The notes beneath the pieces were generated by a model. That model saw nothing but the letters and a program-made list of their open reading frames with translations, was not told the DNA's origin and did no database searches. Made by a program: the position numbers and the translations under genes. From a virus, in the IMG/VR virus record IMGVR_UViG_3300002460_000104, positions 1 to 35,023 of that record: a DNA stretch of 35,023 nt. One strand, written 5' to 3'. Of this stretch, positions 17,708 to 24,070 are shown piece by piece (within the stretch, counting starts at the first letter, position 1; every line of letters begins with the position of its first letter).

Positions 17708-17771
17708 AGGCGAATCAATGTTAGAAAAAGTATTATTGTGCAGGAATGAATCAAAACATCAGAAGGTATCA
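17708..17771 (+). repeat. leader part of the two-box array (A-B-A-B)
   Basis: Four 10-base boxes with exactly 8-base spacers: 17708-17717 (degenerate A, ends GAATCA), 17726-17735 (B-like AAAAGTATTA), 17744-17753 (A, perfect GAATGAATCA), 17762-17771 (B-like GAAGGTATCA). A further box position at 17780 begins GAAT and then decays. It is the same pattern as the longer array after the gene, so protein or RNA made from this cassette may act on its own leader. Confidence 0.85.
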
Positions 17772-17801
17772 ACAGATTTGAATTTTAACCTAAAGGAGTA
17801 A
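17718..17801 (+). CDS. possible leader peptide overlapping the array
   Basis: A 27-codon frame from ATG 17718 to TAA 17799-17801. The predicted mRNA start is only about 4-6 bases upstream, so no ribosome site is possible and translation would be near-leaderless. The frame reads box A as N-E-S and box B as K-V-S. Its last codons (AAG GAG TAA) contain the AAGGAG ribosome site of the main gene, which would allow translational coupling. It may also simply reflect the array being transcribed. Confidence 0.3.
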   Translation: MLEKVLLCRNESKHQKVSTDLNFNLKE

Positions 17802-17806
17802 TAATA

Positions 17807-18646
17807 ATGACAGACTTGGAGCCTATATTAAAACTAAGTAAGGATTTAAAGAACGCCGCCGCAACATTAACGGATAGTGAGGTAAGATACCTTGTAGACG
17901 CTTATTATACGCTACAAAACGATAGGATAAGAGCGAACAATCAGGTAAGAGGCTCGCTTAAGGAGGATATTGCAGATGGTGCTGTAAAACCAGAGCCACA
18001 TGAGATTCTTACTTGGTTGGCGAGTAATTCGCAAACTCTGGAAAACCAAGTTAAACGCGCATTGGCTGCATATGTAGCAACTCATAAAATGGGCGCATGG
18101 TTAACTTCTATTACGGGCATTGGACCCGTTATTTCTGCTGGGCTACTTGCCCACATTGACATTAATATTGCAGATACTGCTGGTAAGATTTGGAGTTATG
18201 CGGGAATAGCTGCGGGGAGGCTTAATACGCCTTGGGAGAAGGGGCAAAAGCGGCCTTGGAATGCAAGGCTTAAAGTTCTATGCTGGAAAATCGGCGAGTC
18301 GTTTGTTAAAGTATCTGGCAATGAAAAAGCATTTTATGGTCACTTCTACGCAGAGCGTAAACAACAATACATTACTAAGAATGAATCTGGAGGGTTTTCG
18401 GAATTTGCAGCAAGGACCCTAGAAGCAAAGAAGTTCAGTAAAGATACCGATGCATATAAATGTTATATAGCTGGGAAGCTTCCGCCAGCACATATTCATG
18501 CAATGGCAACACGTGCTGCGGTTAAACTCTTCTTATCGCACTTTCAACAGGTATGGTATGAAAAGCATCACGGTAAGCCAGCACCTAAACCTTTTGTTAT
18601 AGCGCATTTAAACCATAAGGATTATATTGCGCCATATGCAGCTTAA
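17807..18646 (+). CDS. IS110-transposase-like protein lacking the DEDD domain
   Basis: 279 residues, strong AAAGGAG site 8 bases before ATG 17807. Helical N-terminus (1-95) without the DEDD (RuvC-like) catalytic residues found in IS110 transposases. Then WLTSITGIGPVISAGLLAHI (98-117), a helix-hairpin-helix exactly as in Transposase_20 (IS116/IS110/IS902), followed by KIWSYAGI (127-134), a conserved WEKGQKRPWNARLKVLCWKI (143-162) and a C-terminal helix LPPAHIHAMATRAAVKLFLS (225-244). The catalytic Ser of IS110 C-terminal domains (usually in a 'G-x-x-x-L-R' region) is not evident; the corresponding part has R-P-W-N-A-R-L-K. The gene is not bounded by terminal repeats of an insertion sequence and lies between boxes of an array. 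Interpretation: a domesticated nucleic-acid-binding relative of IS110 proteins; activity unknown. Confidence 0.75.
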   Translation: MTDLEPILKLSKDLKNAAATLTDSEVRYLVDAYYTLQNDRIRANNQVRGSLKEDIADGAVKPEPHEILTWLASNSQTLENQVKRALAAYVATHKMGAWLTSITGIGPVISAGLLAHIDINIADTAGKIWSYAGIAAGRLNTPWEKGQKRPWNARLKVLCWKIGESFVKVSGNEKAFYGHFYAERKQQYITKNESGGFSEFAARTLEAKKFSKDTDAYKCYIAGKLPPAHIHAMATRAAVKLFLSHFQQVWYEKHHGKPAPKPFVIAHLNHKDYIAPYAA

Positions 18647-18854
18647 ATCATGGGAAACGAAAGTATCATTGGGGAAGAATGAATCACACGAATTGACAGT
18701 ATCACAGTAGCGGAATGAATCAACAATCCCGAAGGAATTATGCAAATTGAATGAATCAACCGTCAGGAAAGTATCAAGATAGGGAAATGAGTCATAATTC
18801 TACGAAAGTATCAAGGCTGGGGAATGAATCACATAGATGGAAAGTATTATGATA

Positions 18855-18903
18855 GTGGAATGAACGAATCAATAACCATAAAAGTATCAGAAGCAAAGAA
18901 TGA
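18855..18903 (+). repeat. 49-base in-register duplication, copy 1
   Basis: Identical, apart from one base, to 18963-19011. The offset is 108 bases, exactly three 36-base units. It includes one A box, spacer ATAACCAT, one B box and spacer GAAGCAAA. Shows that the array has expanded by duplication that keeps the period. Confidence 0.9.
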
Positions 18904-18962
18904 GTCACGCCTTTAGAAAGTATCAACTTCTGAGAACGAGTCAGAAAAAGAGAAGGTAACAT

Positions 18963-19011
18963 GTGGAATAAACGAATCAATAACCATAAAAGTATCAGAA
19001 GCAAAGAATGA
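18963..19011 (+). repeat. 49-base in-register duplication, copy 2
   Basis: Second copy of the block at 18855-18903, with a single mismatch (18970 A versus 18862 G). Its end provides the ATG of the ribbon-helix-helix-like gene (19008-19010). Confidence 0.9.
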
Positions 19012-19160
19012 AAACACCGCCATACCAAAAGAAAGCCAGCGATGCCTATGTGCAACGTCAACAAAAGCTAGGAATGACACGTGTAACATTCTGGATTAAG
19101 CCAGCATGGAAAGTTAAACTAGTTGAGTTACTCCAGAAGTTGAAGAATGCTAAAAAATAA
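19008..19160 (+). CDS. ribbon-helix-helix-like small protein after the array
   Basis: A 50-residue frame beginning on the last box of the array (gaATGAAAAC). Residues 14-32 read YVQRQQKLGMTRVTFWIKPA: helix, then a 'G-x-x-R-V-x-x-x-(I/V)' strand, followed by a helix WKVKLVELLQKLK. This is the layout of Arc/MetJ/CopG-like (ribbon-helix-helix) DNA-binding proteins, including MazE-like antitoxins (AYRxRLRAxGLRxVxxWV). The ribosome site is weak (AGAAG). It could be a regulator or DNA-binding partner of the IS110-like protein. Overlaps convergently a small minus-strand gene at 19128. Confidence 0.6.
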   Translation: MKTPPYQKKASDAYVQRQQKLGMTRVTFWIKPAWKVKLVELLQKLKNAKK

Positions 19161-19205
19161 TAAAGTAACGGCAGCACCAAGTAAGAAACCGGATAACCAC
19201 ATCAT
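19128..19205 (-). CDS. small single-span membrane peptide after scaffold
   Basis: 25 residues starting at ATG 19205 directly after the scaffold stop (TAA, one base, ATG), with GGGGAG (about 8 bases upstream). It is essentially one transmembrane helix beginning MMWLSGFLLGAAVTLLFFSI. It overlaps the 3' end of the plus-strand ribbon-helix-helix gene by 33 bases. It may have been the original scaffold-to-capsid spacer gene before the cassette arrived. Confidence 0.45.
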   Translation of the reverse strand: MMWLSGFLLGAAVTLLFFSILQLLE

Positions 19206-19206
19206 T

Positions 19207-20064
19207 TTACAATCTCCCCTGCGCTTCTAAATTCCTATAACCTTCCATAATCTTCTTATACCCGGCCTCATTCCGGTATTTAGGGTCAGCCTGCATTGCT
19301 TGTAATTCTTCACGGGTTAGCTGGCCTTTCTGGATAACGTGCTCATTCGGGATACCTAAGGAAGTGGAAGGCCGCAAACTAAGGATGTTAGCAAGTTTTT
19401 TCATAAACCTTACATGGGCAGCACCGCGCATAATGTCTTTATAAATTTCTTTGTCTTCTTCAGATAATGAACCCCTGGCAAGACCCTCCCTTACTATCGT
19501 GTTGAATTCTTCAAAATGCTTTTTACCGCTATCCCCAAGCTTTTCCATTTCAGAATCATAGAATTTCTTGCTTTCTGCGGCTTCCTGTTCCGGGGTTAAT
19601 TTTGGTTCGGGTTCAGCAATCATCTTCTTTTCATTCAGTCCACCAAGATACCTATTAATAAATTTATTAAATGAGTCTTGAGATATACCAGCTTCTAGGG
19701 CGGCCTCCCTTGCAATACCAAGGGCAGGGTCGCCTTCCGGTGCAAACTTGGCAATTTCCTGTGCTAATTCAAGCTTATATCCTTCCGGCTTTTCCGGCAC
19801 ATTCTGTGTACCTTTTGAAATTATCTTGCGCATATCAAGGGCTTGCTTATCCTTGGATTTATACCCCTCAAGCAAGGCGGTTTCATTTATCTTTTTGGCT
19901 GTAGCGTCCCAGAACTCATCAGGTATCCCCTCCGGCTTTTCACCTGGCTTAATATCCGATGTACGTACATCAACTACTTTAGTTGTAACATCGCGTGTGT
20001 CTACCGCTGGCGGCGCACCTGCTGTACCTAAATCTATATTATCTGCTAATCCTACATCAGTCAT
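19207..20064 (-). CDS. capsid scaffold (assembly) protein
   Basis: 285 residues, very charged, acidic (N-terminal 60 with GIPDEFWD), central TPEQEAAESKKFYDSEMEKL helical section and C-terminal basic/aromatic MQADPKYRNEAGYKKIMEGYRNL, which matches T7 gp9-like scaffold proteins (D-P-x-Y-R ending). Located downstream of the portal. Acts during procapsid assembly and leaves before maturation. Confidence 0.75.
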   Translation of the reverse strand: MTDVGLADNIDLGTAGAPPAVDTRDVTTKVVDVRTSDIKPGEKPEGIPDEFWDATAKKINETALLEGYKSKDKQALDMRKIISKGTQNVPEKPEGYKLELAQEIAKFAPEGDPALGIAREAALEAGISQDSFNKFINRYLGGLNEKKMIAEPEPKLTPEQEAAESKKFYDSEMEKLGDSGKKHFEEFNTIVREGLARGSLSEEDKEIYKDIMRGAAHVRFMKKLANILSLRPSTSLGIPNEHVIQKGQLTREELQAMQADPKYRNEAGYKKIMEGYRNLEAQGRL

Positions 20065-20071
20065 ACTTTAC

Positions 20072-20344
20072 CTATTTTTTTGTTGCGTATTTAACCCTGT
20101 TAATAATATGCCTAAGCACATCATTCTGGCCTTCCCTGTAGTAACCATATTCCGGCTTCATACTAGGGTTCCATGTCGGTTGTTGTTCAATTGCGGCTTT
20201 TATTATCTCAAGCACTTTTTGCCCGGCATCAGTATTAAAAGTTAAAGCATACAAACGGCAAGTGTCTTCTAACGCCGCCAGTTGTTCTGCTGTTGCCTTT
20301 TTAGTCTGGTCATTAAGCCGGTCTATTCCCCATGGTGATGTCAT
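20072..20344 (-). CDS. Bbp19-like phage protein
   Basis: 90 residues with the pattern LxxLxDTCxLYAxTFNTxAGQKVLEIIK (about 22-50) and PEYGYYREGQNDVLRHIINRV near 63-83, which resembles the Bbp19 family named after a Bordetella podovirus protein, usually encoded between portal and scaffold. Its start overlaps the portal stop (ATGA). Role unknown, probably structural or assembly. Confidence 0.7.
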   Translation of the reverse strand: MTSPWGIDRLNDQTKKATAEQLAALEDTCRLYALTFNTDAGQKVLEIIKAAIEQQPTWNPSMKPEYGYYREGQNDVLRHIINRVKYATKK

Positions 20345-21915
20345 GCGGCTGGTGCCTCCTGTTGTCCAAATAATTGAGCCAATCCCGCCATAGCCTGCGC
20401 TTGTTCTGTTCGGCTACGTACGTATTTTTCCGGTACTCCTAACTGGTCAGCTAAGTAGTCTGGCAATTCTTCAACCTTATATCCTAACAAAGGTAAACGC
20501 GGTTCAATAGCCTGTAGCATTTGTATGGCCTGCATAACATTCTGTATGTCCTCAAGGGCTTGCACTTTCGCAATGGGTGCTAACATTTTGATTTTAGTAA
20601 ACGCGGTTTCATCTGTAATTTTTTTCTTAACTATTTCCCCCGTCAGGTTATCCCTAAATGCAATTGTTGGTACTGTTATCTTTTGTTCCGCTTCAAGGAC
20701 TTGCACAATAGTCTTAAACAATGGGGTTATGAATTCGTGCATAAGCCTGCCAAAGGCAGAACCAAAATCCACCTGGAACTCTTTAATCCTTTGCACTATT
20801 TCCGTTGCACTTTTTACAGGGCCTGTTTCATCAGGCAATTTATTATCCAGCATTATCCTCTTTATATCTTTTTCAAGGCTCTCAAAAAAGAATTCCTGTT
20901 GTTGTGCATCACCTACACGGGGTAATGCAGCTATGGAAGGCGCATGCGGTCCACCTGGGTTGTTCTTCACAATAAGCACACCACGCGGGGTAATTTCCGC
21001 GCCCTGGGTATTAATAATACCTTCCTCTTCCATCGTATATGAACCGAAGGCATTAAATTGTACAGATATGGCAGCCATTTCCTTGCCATGGTTTAACATC
21101 TTTAGGTCTGGTAAAGCTTGCAAGAGTGGACCGCGCCCTTCAACTTCCCCGGCTATTTTACTCCAACGCACAACAATCCACGGGTTCCATATAGTAACCC
21201 TGGTAAGCAACCTTTCGCTTATCTCGCCTTCAAGGCAAAGCACCTCATAACACCATTTATTTGTGTCAGGGTCATAATAAGTAACTTCATCAAGCACTAT
21301 TTCCTGTTCCGGGTTATTACGGATTTTACCTGCCAGGCTATCCGGGATTTTTGCATCAAGCCATGTTTGCTGGATAAGGCGGGCAACAAGTTTGTTTTTA
21401 CGGAATATCCCCCATATAGTCCCAAACACACCTTCTTCAAGGGCAAGCTGGGCAGTAGGCACCGCCTGGAAATTCAAAGGCTGTTGTAATGTACCTTTAT
21501 TGAGTAATAGCGCACCAGTCCCTACAGAAAGGTCATAATACATTTCTGATGAAGCCGTGGAAAAATTAGAGGCATCGAGGAAGCTGAATATCTTTTTATT
21601 TAATACCTGTAATTCTTCATCCAAATCATGGTTGTTTTCTTCTGGTATATCATCCCCTGCTTTCCATTCCGCCCATTTTGTAAAAGGCGGGGTAAGGCTG
21701 GACTGCATATTATTTACAAAATTATTAACGGATGACATACCAAGGGAAGTAAAAACCCCCTGCATCTTGGAATCACCTTCACTCTGGTTGTTGTAAATAT
21801 TGCGTTGTGGCATGGCAATTTCGTAAGCACTTTGGTTAAGCGAACGCCTTGCGTCACGCCGCGTTTCTGCTGCTTTGATTCTTTTTTTAAGGTTAGGTAT
21901 TGTTTCCTGTCCCAT
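20341..21915 (-). CDS. portal (head-tail connector) protein
   Basis: 524 residues, the normal length of T7 gp8-like portals. Features: N-terminal R-R-D-A-R-R-S-L-x-x-S-A-Y-E-I-A-M-P (about 16-38), an L-T-P-P-F-x-x-W block (about 72-79), an internal WNPWIVVRWSKIAGEVEGRGP motif (about 242-262: the 'W...R.GRGP' signature of this family), and an A-T-E-I-x-x-R helix (about 364-370). Forms the DNA entry ring of the capsid. Confidence 0.88.
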   Translation of the reverse strand: MGQETIPNLKKRIKAAETRRDARRSLNQSAYEIAMPQRNIYNNQSEGDSKMQGVFTSLGMSSVNNFVNNMQSSLTPPFTKWAEWKAGDDIPEENNHDLDEELQVLNKKIFSFLDASNFSTASSEMYYDLSVGTGALLLNKGTLQQPLNFQAVPTAQLALEEGVFGTIWGIFRKNKLVARLIQQTWLDAKIPDSLAGKIRNNPEQEIVLDEVTYYDPDTNKWCYEVLCLEGEISERLLTRVTIWNPWIVVRWSKIAGEVEGRGPLLQALPDLKMLNHGKEMAAISVQFNAFGSYTMEEEGIINTQGAEITPRGVLIVKNNPGGPHAPSIAALPRVGDAQQQEFFFESLEKDIKRIMLDNKLPDETGPVKSATEIVQRIKEFQVDFGSAFGRLMHEFITPLFKTIVQVLEAEQKITVPTIAFRDNLTGEIVKKKITDETAFTKIKMLAPIAKVQALEDIQNVMQAIQMLQAIEPRLPLLGYKVEELPDYLADQLGVPEKYVRSRTEQAQAMAGLAQLFGQQEAPAA

Positions 21916-22682
21916 TATATACTAATCCCAATCCCATATTTTCTAGACAAATATCGGTTAATTAAAATAACCTCCGCCACCGTTAAAACGCGGGAATAAA
22001 TTATAATTTCTGCTATAGCTCCGTCGAAGAACCTGTCCGCCCCGTCCGTCCCGTCCGCACCAATCCTGAAGATAGTATTCCCATTTAAAGAGGCATCATT
22101 AGCATTTGCACCTACAACATTGTTAAGATACAGCACCGGGGTTGCTGAAGCAGCATGGGTAACTGCAACTATGGCAGCATTAGTGCTGGCTAATGCGCTA
22201 TTAGAACTAAAAGAAGCCCCATTATAATAACTAGCGCAAATATCCGCAGGGATTCCCCCATTTTCTGTTATCTGCAATCCACTACGGTCTGAAACACCAA
22301 GTGCCGAGCTAAATAACGCATGTCCACTAGCACCCGAACCTGTAATACCCGTAGCTTTATATGCAAAAAAGATGCTATGGTCCGTGCCTATGGCTACCGC
22401 ATCCCTTACGGCGTCGGGGCATGTTATACTATCTGTAGTGCCATCAAACACCGCGCAGGGAAGTCCGTTTATTTGATTGGAAGTCCAGGTTGGCCTTGCG
22501 GTGGCGGTAGCCTGCACATCGCTATGGTTGCCGCTGCCTGAACGGTCAATAAGCCTGGTTATTGCCGTCCCGGCAAGTGTCATATATGCCGCTTCAGTCG
22601 TATCATACCAGGCCAACATCCCATTTTTAGGAATGTAGTCGTCTGTCACGCTATGTATCCTTTTTAAATTCGGTAGTGTCAT
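21915..22682 (-). CDS. LamG/concanavalin-like lectin-domain virion protein
   Basis: 255 residues: beginning with VTDDYIPKNGMLAWYDTT, then RLIDRSGSGNHSDVQATATA (about 44-63), LPCAVFDGTTDSI, PVLYLNNVVGA, IGADGTDGADRFFDGAIAEI (about 212-231) and a final IIIYSRVLTVAEVILINRYL helix (about 231-250). The order 'W.d.s....l.DrSG.gnh', 'G...a..FdG', 'l..n', 'fdGaIaEiiiYsr.Lt..E' is that of bacterial/phage LamG-like concanavalin folds. Likely displayed on the virion, binding host glycans or decorating the head. Confidence 0.75.
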   Translation of the reverse strand: MTLPNLKRIHSVTDDYIPKNGMLAWYDTTEAAYMTLAGTAITRLIDRSGSGNHSDVQATATARPTWTSNQINGLPCAVFDGTTDSITCPDAVRDAVAIGTDHSIFFAYKATGITGSGASGHALFSSALGVSDRSGLQITENGGIPADICASYYNGASFSSNSALASTNAAIVAVTHAASATPVLYLNNVVGANANDASLNGNTIFRIGADGTDGADRFFDGAIAEIIIYSRVLTVAEVILINRYLSRKYGIGISI

Positions 22683-23216
22683 TTAATCCTGGTATATAAA
22701 CGTTCTAACTGTAAAAATTTCACCTGAAATAGGTACGTACGCATTACGCGCTACAAGCACACCATAAAGAGTTGTGGAGCCTGAGGCACATTTAAAAGGG
22801 GTGTTAACTACGCCGGACGACAATATAGCATTACCCCCAACCCCCGACGTTGCATCTCCTACATATGCAGCACTTACGGGAATTATAGCAACCAGCGTTG
22901 CAAGCTCTGCATCCGTAGGGGTAAATACCGCATTATCCTGGTCGGCTGTTACAGTGGTATCAAATAACCAAAGTTCACATATTAGAGTAGTGGCCACATA
23001 AGCAGAATCAATAATATCTACCCTCCCTATAACCCCGCTACCGCCAGGTTGACGCACCATTTCACTAAAGGTTATTACTGTTGCAACGGTAGTAGATTCC
23101 GCGATAACATCACCGGACGCATAAGCGGTAGTATTGGCTGGACGCGTTTTAGATGCGCTCCTTATAGCCAATATTGAACCGCCCATTACTATTTCACTTC
23201 CATTATGTTCAGCCAT
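22683..23216 (-). CDS. structural protein partner of LamG gene
   Basis: 177 residues from ATG 23216 (overlaps the upstream stop as TAATG; GAGGAG lies 8-9 bases before it). Beta-rich, with repeated V/T/A strands, two cysteines and YVGDATSGVGGNAILSSGVV. It probably forms a jelly-roll-like domain. No recognised family; adjacent to the lectin-like protein, so perhaps forms part of the same surface structure. Confidence 0.6.
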   Translation of the reverse strand: MAEHNGSEIVMGGSILAIRSASKTRPANTTAYASGDVIAESTTVATVITFSEMVRQPGGSGVIGRVDIIDSAYVATTLICELWLFDTTVTADQDNAVFTPTDAELATLVAIIPVSAAYVGDATSGVGGNAILSSGVVNTPFKCASGSTTLYGVLVARNAYVPISGEIFTVRTFIYQD

Positions 23217-23869
23217 TATTTCCACTCCTCTTTTATCCAGTTAACGTCTGGTAGTTCGTGCATCTTTGGTTTCCCGCTGAATAACACGACTTTACACTTA
23301 GGCTTTTCGTCTTTATTGTTACAACCCGAGAACTTATAACTTAATATATCGTTGCTATGGAATGTCTTGGCATCGGGTATTAATTCAGCTATAAAATTCT
23401 GGTCACCCCTCAACCTTTCCATTACATCCCTTGTAAACGAGCCAAATATGCGGCTTTTCTGCGGATGTTCCCAATACATTACGCTTGAGTTAAAGGGGTC
23501 ATACCAGTCCTTAACTATCCACAAATCTTTAGAAGGCATTTTGTCGCCTTCCCTGATTTCATTTAAAAGCTTGCCTTCAATGAGCTTATCAAGGCTTCCG
23601 GTAATAATTACATCAAGGTCGAGGTATAAGCACTTGTCACCTTTCTCAATTATCCTATGCTCCGGCCTGAACAATCCAATCTTACACCAGCTATCCGCAA
23701 TCTGTATTGGCGCGGCTATACAAGTAATGCCCGGCAATTGACTTACATTATCCGTTAAGCAAATAAAGCGATGCTCTTGCTTTAAATGCCTTTCCACCAT
23801 ATTTTTTAGTTTGTAGACATAATCAGTTGAGTATTTCCGCCCAACTCTTACACAAAGGACATTAAGCAT
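23216..23869 (-). CDS. glycosyltransferase (GT-A, DXD type)
   Basis: 217 residues. CLYLDLDVIITGSLDKLI (80-97) holds the metal-binding D84-L-D86, preceded by FRPEHRIIEK and followed by DLWIVKDWYDPFNSSVMYW (115-133) where the 'FNSSVMYW' is the acceptor/donor site pattern of GT8/GT32-like enzymes; the C-terminal KVVLFSGKPKMHEL (193-206) has the conserved 'F-x-G-x-P-K-P/M-H'. Transfers a sugar from an activated donor. Unusual in the head operon; may modify virion proteins or host surface. Shares one base with the downstream gene. Confidence 0.75.
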   Translation of the reverse strand: MLNVLCVRVGRKYSTDYVYKLKNMVERHLKQEHRFICLTDNVSQLPGITCIAAPIQIADSWCKIGLFRPEHRIIEKGDKCLYLDLDVIITGSLDKLIEGKLLNEIREGDKMPSKDLWIVKDWYDPFNSSVMYWEHPQKSRIFGSFTRDVMERLRGDQNFIAELIPDAKTFHSNDILSYKFSGCNNKDEKPKCKVVLFSGKPKMHELPDVNWIKEEWK

Positions 23870-24068
23870 CTTTTTTTTCTTCCTCTACTGGATTCATAAG
23901 TGCCTCATCAACTTTTCGTGCCATAGCATCAACAATCCCTATAATATATTCTTTCTCTACGGGTTTACTATCAGGCGCAACCGAAGGCTTTAACGGCACA
24001 TTCAAATCTAAATGCGGCGGTAACACCACGCTATGCTCTTTCGCTTCTTCACTTATGATTGTTGACAT
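23862..24068 (-). CDS. small acidic hypothetical protein
   Basis: 68 residues, Pro/Val-rich N-terminal half (HSVVLPPHLDLNVPLKPSVA) and a C-terminal helix with Lys/Glu ending EEEKKDA. Overlaps the glycosyltransferase start by eight bases. Presence of a KEYIIGIVDAMARKVDEAL helix suggests a small accessory structural protein. Function unknown. Confidence 0.55.
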   Translation of the reverse strand: MSTIISEEAKEHSVVLPPHLDLNVPLKPSVAPDSKPVEKEYIIGIVDAMARKVDEALMNPVEEEKKDA

Positions 24069-24070
24069 AA

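Larger units (their letters stand above)
18641..19015 (+). repeat. two-box array: 10-base boxes with 8-base spacers
   Basis: 21 consecutive box positions alternate A (GAATGAATCA) and B (GAAAGTATCA). Perfect A boxes start at 18677, 18713, 18749 and 18822; perfect B boxes start at 18659, 18767, 18804 and 18916. Degenerate boxes are at 18641 (over the stop codon of the IS110-like gene), 18695, 18731, 18785, 18840, 18862, 18880, 18898, 18934, 18952, 18970, 18988 and 19006. All spacers are 8 bases except a 9-base one (18795-18803) and one of 12 bases (18850-18861). Spacer sequences differ (for example CACGAATT, ACAATCCC, ACCGTCAG, AGGCTGGG). A and B differ only at positions 4 and 6. Boxes are purine-rich and not palindromic. 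The unit is 36 bases. Confidence 0.9.

Noticed and set aside
18641-19015. CRISPR array
   Set aside because: Boxes are 10 bases, spacers 8 bases, and there are two alternating box types; no Cas genes. CRISPR repeats are 23 bases or longer with spacers over 25 bases.
18792-19064. 90-residue minus-strand frame over the repeat array
   Set aside because: It repeats hydrophobic strings such as SLLLILLWLLIR because it is the complement of the A/B boxes; there is no ribosome site and the frame is an artefact of the 18-base period.
17678-19160. Complete IS110 insertion sequence
   Set aside because: The protein lacks the DEDD domain and the flanks show no element ends; the boxes extend beyond both sides of the gene in a regular array instead.
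20525-21250. 241-residue plus-strand frame
   Set aside because: Antisense to the portal gene; no ribosome site and composition is a shadow of the minus frame.
23352-23741. 129-residue plus-strand frame
   Set aside because: Antisense to the glycosyltransferase, which has a clear DXD motif and coupling with its neighbours.
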